A stretch of DNA of 64,000 bases from Limnohabitans sp. B9-3 (GTDB taxonomy: Bacteria > Pseudomonadota > Gammaproteobacteria > Burkholderiales > Burkholderiaceae_C): positions 62,001-126,000 of the forward strand of contig NZ_NESI01000005.1 in assembly GCF_002778325.1 (NCBI RefSeq), in the 5' to 3' direction. Shown in pieces: positions 25,811 to 32,680 of this stretch; positions within the stretch are counted from its first letter, which is position 1, and each line of letters begins with the position of its first letter. The notes beneath the pieces were generated by a model that saw only the letters and a program-made list of their open reading frames with translations, searched no databases and was not told the DNA's origin. The translations under genes and the position numbers were made by a program.

Positions 25811-26316
25811 GGCACCACCGGCGAGGTCATCATCACCTGTGTATCTGATTTCCCAGTTGGCCTATCTAGCACCATGCGCAGCTCAAACTGGCTGTGGGTA
25901 AAGTTGGCATCGCGCGCGCGTAACACTTGTTCGGCGAGCCGGGCAATCATGGCGTAAGTCACCAACTCACGAGGATCAGCACCTTCAGGCAAGTCATACA
26001 AATCGGCCCAAAAGTGATCAACCAAATTTTGTTGCCCCAGTCCTAAATTGGTATCAGCGTTGTGAAAGAGATGGTGCAAACGGCGATGGCAACGTGGATA
26101 AATCAGCACCCACTCCGCCCAAAGCAACTCTCCCGGGCCTTGCTGCGCAGCGGATCGCGCATACAAATGCGGCACATATCCAACTGCATGAAAGAACTTC
26201 CAATTCGGAAAAAACGCTCGCATCAAAAACAGCCATGGCCCCTTGACCACAGGACCCTTGAGCAGCAGCGTGGCCAGCAGCACCAAGAAATAAAAGACAA
26301 ATAAAAGTTCTGTCAT
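25804..26316 (-). CDS. Unknown protein with one N-terminal membrane helix, partner of the HTTM protein
   Basis: From the ATG at 26316 the product has 170 residues. The first 22 form a hydrophobic helix (LLFVFYFLVLLATLLL); the rest is soluble, with a His/Trp-rich middle (RLHHLFHNAD). I do not recognise a family. Its 3' end overlaps the HTTM gene, so the two are probably made together and may form a membrane complex. A longer frame opens upstream but adds 26 residues with no ribosome site. Confidence 0.55.
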   Translation of the reverse strand: MTELLFVFYFLVLLATLLLKGPVVKGPWLFLMRAFFPNWKFFHAVGYVPHLYARSAAQQGPGELLWAEWVLIYPRCHRRLHHLFHNADTNLGLGQQNLVDHFWADLYDLPEGADPRELVTYAMIARLAEQVLRARDANFTHSQFELRMVLDRPTGKSDTQVMMTSPVVPC

Positions 26317-26395
26317 GTGCGAACTCAGATATAAATAATCTGATGCCCATTTGACGCGATAAACGGGCTGAAAAATTTTGAAAATAAAAAGCAAA

Positions 26396-26425
26396 AAGGG
26401 TTAGCAAATTACTTTGCTAACCCTT
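26396..26425 (-). terminator. Original terminator of the tRNA-Lys gene, now displaced
   Basis: A perfect 13-base stem AAGGGTTAGCAAA/TTTGCTAACCCTT with loop TTAC is followed on the minus strand by a T-rich tail (TTTTGCTTTTT). It lies just beyond the distal copy of the 47-base tRNA repeat, exactly where the terminator of the minus-strand tRNA gene would be before the island inserted. Confidence 0.75.
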
Positions 26426-26431
26426 GAATAC

Positions 26432-26478
26432 TTGGTGGGACCAGCGGGGGTCGAACCCACGACAAACGGATTAAAAGT
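26432..26478. repeat. Distal attachment-site repeat (47 bp)
   Basis: This copy contains the tRNA-Lys sequence from the anticodon loop to the CCA end plus two bases, but the 5' half of the tRNA is missing: after AAAAGT the sequence is GTTGAACTC, unrelated to tRNA. It is therefore the att copy without a functional gene. It matches 32723-32769 at all 47 positions. Confidence 0.92.
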
Positions 26479-26743
26479 GTTGAACTCTGTACCACTATTC
26501 TGTACATTATCAACGTTTTTCAGCGTGGATAAAAAGTGGTGTGCGAGTTTTAGCATTGTACCCACCGTGCTAAAACAAAAAACTTTGCGTGAAGGTATTT
26601 TAACTATGCCTCTCATCCCCTCCACCATCATTTTCGCAAACACTATGTTTTTCACCACAAACCGTGCGTTTTCAGCGTGATTTGCGGCATTTACAAAACG
26701 TGGTGTGCGTAGCAACACGCTGTCACCCCCAACACAACGCACC
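26479..26743. other. Island end without genes; two partial direct repeats
   Basis: No plausible gene is seen in these 265 bases. The block GTTTT(T)CAGCGTG followed by GTGGTGTGCG occurs twice, at 26515-26545 and at 26668-26709, with different spacing (8 versus 20 bases). A 9-base stem GTTTTAGCA/TGCTAAAAC lies at 26547-26576. Repeats this close to the crossover site could be arm-type binding sites of the recombinase, which is a guess from position. Confidence 0.4.
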
Positions 26744-27082
26744 TTAGAAGCGTTGCTGTTGTTGCTTACGTAAGCGTTCAGCGTCACGCTGTCTGCGTTG
26801 CCTGTCACGTTCTGCCTGTAGTTGTTGTCTATCACGTTCAACATTGTTCTTCAGCCCTTGTATTCTTGCCTGTTCAGGCGATAACGGCGGCTTGGGTTTA
26901 ATGGTGCTGTCAAGCAACGTGTTGTCATCATCTCCCTCGTTAGTTTGTACTGGTGATGTAGCAACGCTATTCATCCCGTACTTGTATTGAAGAAGTAGTT
27001 TTGCGTGAATGGTGCTGTCAGCAAACACAATCGTTTTAACCAACTGCCCACCAACACGCACGGTAGCCAAGTATTTGTTCAT
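26744..27082 (-). CDS. Unknown small protein with a basic Gln/Arg coiled-coil tail
   Basis: From the ATG at 27082 (11 codons inside the longest frame) the product has 112 residues. The N-terminal half (YLATVRVGGQLVKTIVFADS, then a helix) looks like a compact alpha/beta fold; the second half is a highly charged helix of Arg, Gln, Asp and Lys ending in a Gln run. I recognise no family. It follows a hairpin terminator, so it is probably transcribed on its own. The start is uncertain as the ribosome site (GGGGG) is about 13 bases away. Confidence 0.5.
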   Translation of the reverse strand: MNKYLATVRVGGQLVKTIVFADSTIHAKLLLQYKYGMNSVATSPVQTNEGDDDNTLLDSTIKPKPPLSPEQARIQGLKNNVERDRQQLQAERDRQRRQRDAERLRKQQQQRF

Positions 27083-27135
27083 ACAAATATTTAGTACCCC
27101 CTGCCAACGCATCACCCAACCCCCTGTTTATCCAT

Positions 27136-27186
27136 AAGCACGGTTTTTCACCCCCACCAACTTGCGTGGCAAAAACCGTGCTTTTT
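27136..27186. terminator. Bidirectional hairpin terminator, copy 1
   Basis: A 13-base perfect stem, AAGCACGGTTTTT (27136-27148) and AAAAACCGTGCTT (27171-27183), encloses a 22-base loop and is followed by CTTTTT. It lies after the DUF6641-like gene on the minus strand. The same stem recurs at 29546-29599. Confidence 0.7.
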
Positions 27187-27213
27187 AATAAACCCTACCC
27201 TTACCCCCTACTT

Positions 27214-27654
27214 TTACCCACCAAACCCATCACGCAGTTTGTTAGCGGCGTTCTCAATCGCTGTGTCCAACTCACCTGCCAACACAGCCGCTTTAATCAC
27301 CTCCAACACCCCCACCAAGTCCTTTTCAGCCCCCACCTCAACAGCGTGTTTGCCCTTCGCCAGTTCCAACACCTTCGTTCCATAACGCACTGACAGCGAC
27401 AACTTGCCGTTATCAGCAACAAACCACCAAGCCTTTACACGCTTGTTCGTTTCTACTTGCTTGCGTAAGCCCGTTTCGTTGTCTGCAATAGTGCGGAACT
27501 TGGTTGCTGTGTATTGCGTCCCTGCTTGCTGTGCCTTCGCCAGTTCCATCTGTTCCCACAGCCGTTTTGCCAACTTGTTGCGTCGTTGCTGTACTGGCGA
27601 CATTTGGGTTGGTTTCTGTGCGGCTGTCAGTTTCAAAGTGCTCATCGTTGTCAT
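27214..27654 (-). CDS. DUF6641-like protein
   Basis: The 146-residue protein has the features I associate with the DUF6641 family: a polar N-terminus (SPVQQRRNKLAKRLWEQMELAKAQ), then KFRTIADNETG, KRVKAWWFVADNGKLSLSVRYGTKVLELAKGK and a helical C-terminus. No function is known. Family assignment is from memory of its conserved blocks. GAAAGGGAAA lies 6-7 bases before the first ATG, supporting 27654 as start; a second ATG three codons in is possible. Confidence 0.6.
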   Translation of the reverse strand: MTTMSTLKLTAAQKPTQMSPVQQRRNKLAKRLWEQMELAKAQQAGTQYTATKFRTIADNETGLRKQVETNKRVKAWWFVADNGKLSLSVRYGTKVLELAKGKHAVEVGAEKDLVGVLEVIKAAVLAGELDTAIENAANKLRDGFGG

Positions 27655-27776
27655 TGCGTTTCCCTTTCGTTAGTAGCAATGAACTAACTTTATTTTCGGT
27701 CTTCTGGTTTGGACAACCTCTATTTGGCAAACACTTTGGCAACCAAACAAAAAGCCACTTTTAGTCGCCTGTTCTT

Positions 27777-28136
27777 ATGTCGTTGCTAAATAGATGTATG
27801 AACGCATACAAGAACTACAAAGACGACGCACTGACAGCGGATTGGCTACGTGACATTGGTTTGAACGACAAAACTTTCAACACAGCCAAACTCAACGTTG
27901 TTAGGGCACAAACAATGGCACACACATTACTCACGCAACATCGTGCTCTGTTGTCCAACAGCCAACTCCATTCGCTTACAGCGTTTGAACAGGCTTGCGG
28001 CAACAAACGAGAACGCCAACGCATTACGGATGCTTTCTGTCATTGCGTTATGAACATCAACACCAACATCAATCGCAAACTATTCAAACAGCACCGAAAA
28101 CTAAACAAACCAAACATTACGGCAACCAACATCTAA
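27777..28136 (+). CDS. Unknown helical protein
   Basis: A 119-residue frame on the plus strand, the opposite direction to the two genes before it. It is Asn-, Lys- and His-rich and predicted largely helical (LNVVRAQTMAHTLLTQHRALL). No family is recognised and no good ribosome site precedes either the ATG at 27777 or that at 27798, so the start is open. Its codon use (AAC, CAA, ACA) matches the other island genes, which supports its being real. Confidence 0.45.
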   Translation: MSLLNRCMNAYKNYKDDALTADWLRDIGLNDKTFNTAKLNVVRAQTMAHTLLTQHRALLSNSQLHSLTAFEQACGNKRERQRITDAFCHCVMNINTNINRKLFKQHRKLNKPNITATNI

Positions 28137-28208
28137 ACAACTTAGGCAACGACAGCAGATAAACAACTGCTACATCAAAGTGTAAAAACCCAGTTTGTAA
28201 TATGACGG

Positions 28209-28580
28209 CTAATGAGACTGGACTTGTCGCACAACACTATGGAGGCGTGCGACGTATAAGTGAATGCCGCAAAGTTTCACACCAATCAAGTCAATGCTGA
28301 AGTGTGTTGAGAGTTTCAATACGATCGTCTCTCATAAAACTTATCCATAGTCGTGTCGATGGGCAATCGCTATCAACACTATGCGACGGACTGATGTGAC
28401 TTTTTCAAGTCGCATAGCCGTCGTATGCTCCAAACAATCATCGAACTTCAAACATCAACTTGTTAAAAAATGTGCTGAACAAAACACAGAGCGACAGCGA
28501 AAGTGTTTTGTGACAGCACAAGCGTACGCAGTACGCTCTTAAACGTTTAGTACTGGTGTTAGATTAAATCACCAGCATCA
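28209..28580. ncRNA. Candidate large structured RNA (or structured origin) in the island
   Basis: No plausible gene is present. Instead there is a dense series of complementary segments. GACTTG 28221-28226 pairs with CAAGTC 28287-28292 and encloses GTCGCAC 28226-28232/GTGCGAC 28247-28253 and GTGAA 28260-28264/TTCAC 28276-28280, a three-way junction. ATGAGA 28212-28217 pairs with TCTCAT 28330-28335. ATGCGACGG 28381-28389/CCGTCGTAT 28418-28426 encloses ATGTGACT/AGTCGCAT. TGTGCTG 28471/CAGCACA 28514 encloses ACAAAACAC/GTGTTTTGT. AGCGTAC/GTACGCT 28521-28537 and CTGGTG/CACCAG 28553-28575 follow. The 10-mer CAACACTATG occurs twice (28232, 28374). Strand and function are unknown; a single-strand, replication or transfer origin is the alternative. 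Confidence 0.4.
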
Positions 28581-28940
28581 TTATTTTCTGTATCACGCAA
28601 AAACTACAGCCCAAAAATTCTGTATGTACAAATGGGATTTCACGGCTAAACGCACAGCAACGCATCAAAACGCTGTTTTAAGCAATCGTTTTAATGTCGT
28701 TGTCCGCTACGAACACGAGCAACAAAAAGATAGCGTGTAGGGCGTTTTAAGCGTTCTTTCCGTTTTGTGTCCGTTATGCCACGCATCACCTTAAATACTA
28801 CGAGATAACAGAATACGCAAACTACTTGGTCTGCGTTTTAAGTTGTTGATTTTGAACAAATCAGCATCAACCCGCCAACTTATCGGGTTTCACTTGTCCA
28901 AACACCAACAAAGAAAACATACTTAAAGCACACAACTTAT
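28581..28940. other. Gene-free stretch with CGTTTTAA repeats upstream of the second recombinase
   Basis: No plausible gene is seen. The octamer CGTTTTAA occurs at 28687, 28743 and 28834, with TGTTTTAA at 28674. A 6-base stem AACCCG/CGGGTT with a 9-base loop lies at 28869-28889. Spacing of the repeats (56 and 91 bases) is not regular enough for classic iterons; they could be recombinase or regulator binding sites. Confidence 0.35.
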
Positions 28941-28952
28941 TTGGAGAACATT

Positions 28953-29525
28953 ATGGCAACAGCAAAATCACTTACCCCAGCAGAACTTGAGAAAGTTTTG
29001 TCACACATCGCACAACACCCAAACGCAGAACGCAATCGACTGATGCTGATGATTGGTGTAATGGCAGGTCTGCGTGTTGGCGAGATTTCAGGTTTGACAC
29101 TTGGTGACGTACTTGACGCAGATGGCAAGGTACGTAGTGAGATTTATTTGGCAAGTCACCGCGTCAAACACGGAAATGCTCGCACTATCTTTTTGAACAC
29201 ACGCATTCAGCAAGAACTGACCAAGTTCATCGCAACCAAAATATTACGAGACGAACACTTACCTTTGTTCTCGACACATCGTGGCGTTCGTTGCTCGTTC
29301 AGCCCAAACACACTTGCCCAGCACTTTTATTGGTTGTTTAAAAACGCAGGTGTAAAAGGTGCCAGCAGTCACTCTTGCCGCAAGACGTTTTTGACATCAC
29401 TAGCATCACAAGGTGTCAGCGTATTCGTTCTCGCAAGTTTGGCAGGACATAAATCCATCACAACCACCCAACGCTATATCACCACAAACGATGACGTGAA
29501 ACGCAAGGCTGTTGAACTTGTCTAA
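28953..29525 (+). CDS. Short tyrosine recombinase, catalytic domain only (FimB-size)
   Basis: The 190-residue protein contains the full active-site set of tyrosine recombinases: R41 (AGLRVGEI), K72, H140 and R143 (SHSCRKTF), H166 (LAGHKS) and nucleophile Y175 (RYI). It lacks the N-terminal core-binding domain, as do FimB/FimE-type invertases of about 200 residues. The ATG at 28953 is chosen because TTGGAG lies 6 bases upstream; a TTG four codons earlier would bury that site. It is a second recombinase beside the 421-residue integrase and may act in inversion, excision or resolution. Which, is not visible. Confidence 0.8.
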   Translation: MATAKSLTPAELEKVLSHIAQHPNAERNRLMLMIGVMAGLRVGEISGLTLGDVLDADGKVRSEIYLASHRVKHGNARTIFLNTRIQQELTKFIATKILRDEHLPLFSTHRGVRCSFSPNTLAQHFYWLFKNAGVKGASSHSCRKTFLTSLASQGVSVFVLASLAGHKSITTTQRYITTNDDVKRKAVELV

Positions 29526-29545
29526 CTTAAAGGTGTAGGTTTAAC

Positions 29546-29599
29546 AAAAAGCACGGTTTTTCACGCAACCAAACAGCATTGGCAAAAACCGTGCTTTTT
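29546..29599. terminator. Bidirectional hairpin terminator, copy 2
   Basis: A 16-base perfect stem, AAAAAGCACGGTTTTT and AAAAACCGTGCTTTTT, with a 22-base loop. T runs occur on both strands, so it can end both the plus-strand recombinase message and minus-strand transcription coming from 30291. Its stem core is identical to that of 27136-27186. Confidence 0.8.
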
Positions 29600-29670
29600 A
29601 ATAAACCGTGTCCTACCTGACCATCAGACCAACAAGACCAAGCCGACCAACCCCTGCCAAGCCCCTATTT

Positions 29671-30291
29671 TTAAGGCTTCCCAGCCCTACCCCCTGCTTT
29701 ACCCCTGCCTTTAGCCAGTTCTCGCTCGTGCTCTTCAAGCATCTCAAGTTGCTCTAACTCTTCAGGTGTCATTTTTTTTCGAATCTCCGCTCGTATTACA
29801 TCTTCCATAGCATCCAGTTCATCACGCCTTCTTGTCATCGCATCAGTTTGTGCCACATCCACTTTTGCCAAGTGTGCTCGTTTCAATTCATTGTTTGCGG
29901 CTAAGTGTGCTTGATACGCTTCTTTTCCCTCATCTCTTGCGGCAAAGTATGCATCCAAGTAAATCCGTGCCGCTCTTACTTCTGCTCTTTCAAGTCGCTC
30001 ATCAAGTGCATCACCAATATCTTCATTTGCTTCACTTAAAGCCTTTTCATAAGCCTCAATATAAATCTCACGCTTCGTCTTCCAACCAAGTTCTCGCTCT
30101 TCTTCTTTTGTACGTGCTCGTTTTACTTTTCTCAACGCTTGTTGTTCAGTCCAAGCCGCATCCATTGCCGCAATCTGTTCATCACTCAGCAAAGCCTTTA
30201 CATCTCGTGCGGCAACTTCTTTATCTGCCTTCAAGTCAGCAAGTCTTTGTGCCAGCCGTTCTGGCAAGTGTGTTCCATCAAGTTTTGGCAT
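29671..30291 (-). CDS. Unknown charged, helical coiled-coil protein
   Basis: The 206-residue product is almost entirely Ala, Glu, Lys, Arg, Asp and Leu with heptad-like spacing, so it should form long helices or a coiled coil. The C-terminus ends in a Gly/Lys/Arg tail (KGRGKAGGRAGK). There is no signal peptide, membrane helix or recognisable catalytic motif. It follows a hairpin terminator and ends before copy 2 of the bidirectional terminator, so it is a single-gene unit. Its function is unknown. Confidence 0.6.
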   Translation of the reverse strand: MPKLDGTHLPERLAQRLADLKADKEVAARDVKALLSDEQIAAMDAAWTEQQALRKVKRARTKEEERELGWKTKREIYIEAYEKALSEANEDIGDALDERLERAEVRAARIYLDAYFAARDEGKEAYQAHLAANNELKRAHLAKVDVAQTDAMTRRRDELDAMEDVIRAEIRKKMTPEELEQLEMLEEHERELAKGRGKAGGRAGKP

Positions 30292-30299
30292 AAATGAAA

Positions 30300-30326
30300 A
30301 CAGCGTGATTTTTTACGTCACGCTGT
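30300..30326 (-). terminator. Hairpin terminator
   Basis: A 9-base stem ACAGCGTGA/TCACGCTGT with a 9-base loop is followed on the minus strand by TTTCATTT. It lies after the stop of the small membrane protein gene at 30343 and ends the block that starts at the island integrase side. Confidence 0.6.
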
Positions 30327-30342
30327 CCTTTGTATTTAGGTT

Positions 30343-30549
30343 TTACCATCTTGTATTGGAAATACACCACCACTCGTTATCTTCAAATCTCAAACAATTT
30401 TGATATGGAGAGAACAAGTAATACCCCATTACAAGTAGAACTGAAATAAACAGCACTCTTACAAAGAATTTTTTATCAGCGTTGAATTCATCTTTCAACT
30501 TACTTTTGAAAGATTTTTCTTCTTCAATATTGATTGATTCTTTATCCAT
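30343..30549 (-). CDS. Small single-span membrane protein of unknown function
   Basis: The 68-residue product has an acidic/basic cytosolic N-terminus (about 27 residues), one hydrophobic segment (VRVLFISVLLVMGYYLF) and a short outer tail with two cysteines and a Trp pair. It lies 7 bases after the H-NS-like gene. Small membrane proteins are common in phage-related islands, as superinfection exclusion factors or toxins among others, but nothing here shows which. Confidence 0.5.
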   Translation of the reverse strand: MDKESINIEEEKSFKSKLKDEFNADKKFFVRVLFISVLLVMGYYLFSPYQNCLRFEDNEWWCISNTRW

Positions 30550-30556
30550 TCATCAG

Positions 30557-30802
30557 TCACTTCTTTGCTGGTGCTTTTTTAGCGGCTGTCTTTTTTGCCG
30601 CCGCTTTGTCACCAGTTGCTTTAGGTTTTCCTTTAACTTTCAAGCATCCACGCAGTTGCGTCGCAGTGAAACCGTGTTGCTTACACAACTTCTTTACCAT
30701 TTCCAAGTCAGCATCTTTTGACGCTTCAAGCAACTTCTTCTTTTCATCAGCAAGTGCTTTTTCTTGTGCTTCAATTTCACTCAATCGTTGGCTTGTACTC
30801 AT
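30557..30802 (-). CDS. H-NS-like small protein with a Lys/Ala tail
   Basis: From the ATG at 30802, which has AAAGGAG 8 bases upstream, the product has 81 residues. The first half is a helical, charged segment like the H-NS oligomerisation coil, followed by KKLCKQHGFTATQLRGCL, close in pattern to the EYGLTAxDLG linker of betaproteobacterial H-NS proteins. In place of the usual C-terminal DNA-binding loop there is a histone-H1-like tail of Lys, Ala and Pro. It may bind DNA through this tail and silence or compact the island. The H-NS link is by pattern only. Confidence 0.5.
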   Translation of the reverse strand: MSTSQRLSEIEAQEKALADEKKKLLEASKDADLEMVKKLCKQHGFTATQLRGCLKVKGKPKATGDKAAAKKTAAKKAPAKK

Positions 30803-30818
30803 TTCAGTTTCTCCTTTG

Positions 30819-31277
30819 TTAGCGTTTATTTTTAGCCGATAAAAATCTAAGTAATGTAGTTTTACCAATCAACTTCAAACCTACTGAATTTGACATTGGA
30901 TACTTTTCAAAAGCCCCAACACCTAAATTCAACATTCTTACGCTTTCCCCAAAAAATGTACCTATGTTTCGTATATTTTTAGAGAAATCACCCCTTAGTG
31001 AGGCCGCAATAAAACACATTGCTTCTAAACTTATGCTTCCAGTTTCCTCAATATGTTCAGCAACACCTTGTATATAAAAGGTGTAGAAATCGCTTTCATT
31101 TAATTTCTTTTCATTTGCGTAAAGCAAAGCACCAAAAATAGCAGATTCCATCAAAACGTTTTCTGGTTCTCTTTCATCTGTGTTGTACGCAGGATCGCAA
31201 AACAAATTCTTGTACGAACTCAAAATGTGCCACACCACCCGCTCCATATCTTTTTTTTCAAAAAAACCAGAAAACAT
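30819..31277 (-). CDS. Unknown 152-residue protein
   Basis: The frame ends 16 bases before the H-NS-like gene. It has a mixed helical composition with many Phe and Tyr residues (ESDFYTFYIQGVAEH, IGTFFGESVRMLNLG) and no membrane helix. No family is recognised. AT-rich codon use is stronger here than in other island genes, and a long A/T run lies over its start region. Confidence 0.5.
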   Translation of the reverse strand: MFSGFFEKKDMERVVWHILSSYKNLFCDPAYNTDEREPENVLMESAIFGALLYANEKKLNESDFYTFYIQGVAEHIEETGSISLEAMCFIAASLRGDFSKNIRNIGTFFGESVRMLNLGVGAFEKYPMSNSVGLKLIGKTTLLRFLSAKNKR

Positions 31278-31341
31278 AAAGCCATCCTTTAATAGTCATT
31301 TTTTTTCAATCATACCCAACTCAAAACAATAAGCAAGCACC

Positions 31342-32607
31342 CTACGCCAACTTATCTGCCGCCATCGTCGCCGTTAGTTTGCTGTAGTGCTTTTCTATCA
31401 TTGCGGCAGAGTTGCCCATCTGTTTTGACAAGGTGTGGATGTCCGTGCTGTTGCGTAGCAGTTCAAACGTGGCGTAGGTATGACGTAAAGAGTACAGCGT
31501 CCTTGTCTGCCCTTCCGTGTTCTTCAACAAGCCTGTGTCACGCATCAGCCGTCTAAACGTGCCGTTCATACTAGGCGGCTGATAACCGTCAGTAAAACGG
31601 AACAGCAAGTGCGGCACACGTTCAGCAAACAAGTCGTCAAAACTTATGTGCCCAATATCCGTTTGTCGTGCGTGTAGCCGTTTCAGCACATCAACTGCCC
31701 TGTGTTTTGCTATCAACCAACGCCCGCCAGTCTTGCCATCAACCCAAATCCGCAAGTACCTAACGCCCTTGTCCGTGTGCCACTCAATGTGCCGCCAACA
31801 AATACCCATTGCTTCTGTGCCGTGTCGCATTCCCGTTAGCAACAGCATCTCAATGTAGTCACGCAACAAGGGGCGTATTTCCTTTTCAACATCTCGCAAG
31901 CCCTTGTGTTGCCACGTTTCCATAAACGCCAACAACTGCGTGATTTCTTCTTCGCTGAACGCTGGGCGTGTTGTGCCCTTCTCGCCCTTTGTGGTTAGTT
32001 TTGGCACAGGCACACGCTCGCTGATGTAGCCACGCGACACAGCAACAGACAACAACTTGTTCCAAGCACTGGCGAAGTTCATCAACGTACTTGCTTTGGG
32101 TTTGCGACGCATCTGCCTGTCCCGCCACAACTCAAACTCAACGATGTCTGTGTGCGAGAGTTCTTCCAGCCGCTTGTCTTTGAAGTAGGGCAAAAAATAC
32201 TTCTCAATACATCCCACGTAGTCGCTGTAAGCAGTTCTTCCAGTGCTTGCGTCAATCTTCACTCTCAGTTCTGCCAGCGTCACCGCCGCAATCTGTGCGA
32301 ACGTGTGTGTTTGGTGTGCTAAACCTAACCGTTGTCTGTACCGTGCTTCGTCGTACAAGTCACAAGCAACGGCAACGGCGTGTTCTATGCTGGCTTTACG
32401 TGTGCTTTGGCGATACCAAGTGCCATCAGCAAGTTTGTAGCGGCATTGATACAAGAGGCTGCGGCTTCGTCTGTACAGCACCACTTCACCATCACGCAAA
32501 TGGATGTGCTGTGCGTTTGCTGTGGCAAGCGAAGCAAGTGCGTGTGACGTTTGTTTTGTCGTGTGGGGCTGTCGTGTGTTTTTGGGTGTTCGTTGCTGGG
32601 CTGACAT
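31342..32607 (-). CDS. int: Tyrosine recombinase (integrase) of the island
   Basis: The 421-residue protein has an N-terminal arm-binding part (residues about 35-100), a core-binding SAM-like domain (about 100-200) and the catalytic domain with R261 (TGMRHGTE), K292 (DGKTGG), R375-H376 in LYSLRHTY, N399 in MGNSAAM and nucleophile Y408 (EKHYSK). Tyr and Asn replace the usual His in two active-site positions, as in the phage-integrase subfamily with LYSLRHT and MGTSVAM. It is encoded 117 bases from the tRNA-Lys 3' end and points away from it, the normal place for a tRNA-targeting integrase. No clear ribosome site precedes the ATG. Confidence 0.93.
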   Translation of the reverse strand: MSAQQRTPKNTRQPHTTKQTSHALASLATANAQHIHLRDGEVVLYRRSRSLLYQCRYKLADGTWYRQSTRKASIEHAVAVACDLYDEARYRQRLGLAHQTHTFAQIAAVTLAELRVKIDASTGRTAYSDYVGCIEKYFLPYFKDKRLEELSHTDIVEFELWRDRQMRRKPKASTLMNFASAWNKLLSVAVSRGYISERVPVPKLTTKGEKGTTRPAFSEEEITQLLAFMETWQHKGLRDVEKEIRPLLRDYIEMLLLTGMRHGTEAMGICWRHIEWHTDKGVRYLRIWVDGKTGGRWLIAKHRAVDVLKRLHARQTDIGHISFDDLFAERVPHLLFRFTDGYQPPSMNGTFRRLMRDTGLLKNTEGQTRTLYSLRHTYATFELLRNSTDIHTLSKQMGNSAAMIEKHYSKLTATMAADKLA

Positions 32608-32680
32608 TTAGCAACGACGATGAACAGCGTGGAACTTAAAGTGCTGACTGAGTGTTTTGTTTGTACAGCACGGACGAAAA

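Noticed and set aside
26414-26680. Reading frame of 88 codons across the distal att repeat
   Set aside because: Its start GPAGVEPTTN is the reverse translation of a tRNA gene, a well-known false protein; the rest has no ribosome site or family.
28391-28415. CTGATG within the hairpin, as in a hammerhead ribozyme core
   Set aside because: The required GA after CTGAT and the GAAA of the core are missing, and the stems do not form the three-helix arrangement.
28137-28940. Retron or group II intron
   Set aside because: No reverse transcriptase gene is present in the island, and no domain V-like hairpin is found.
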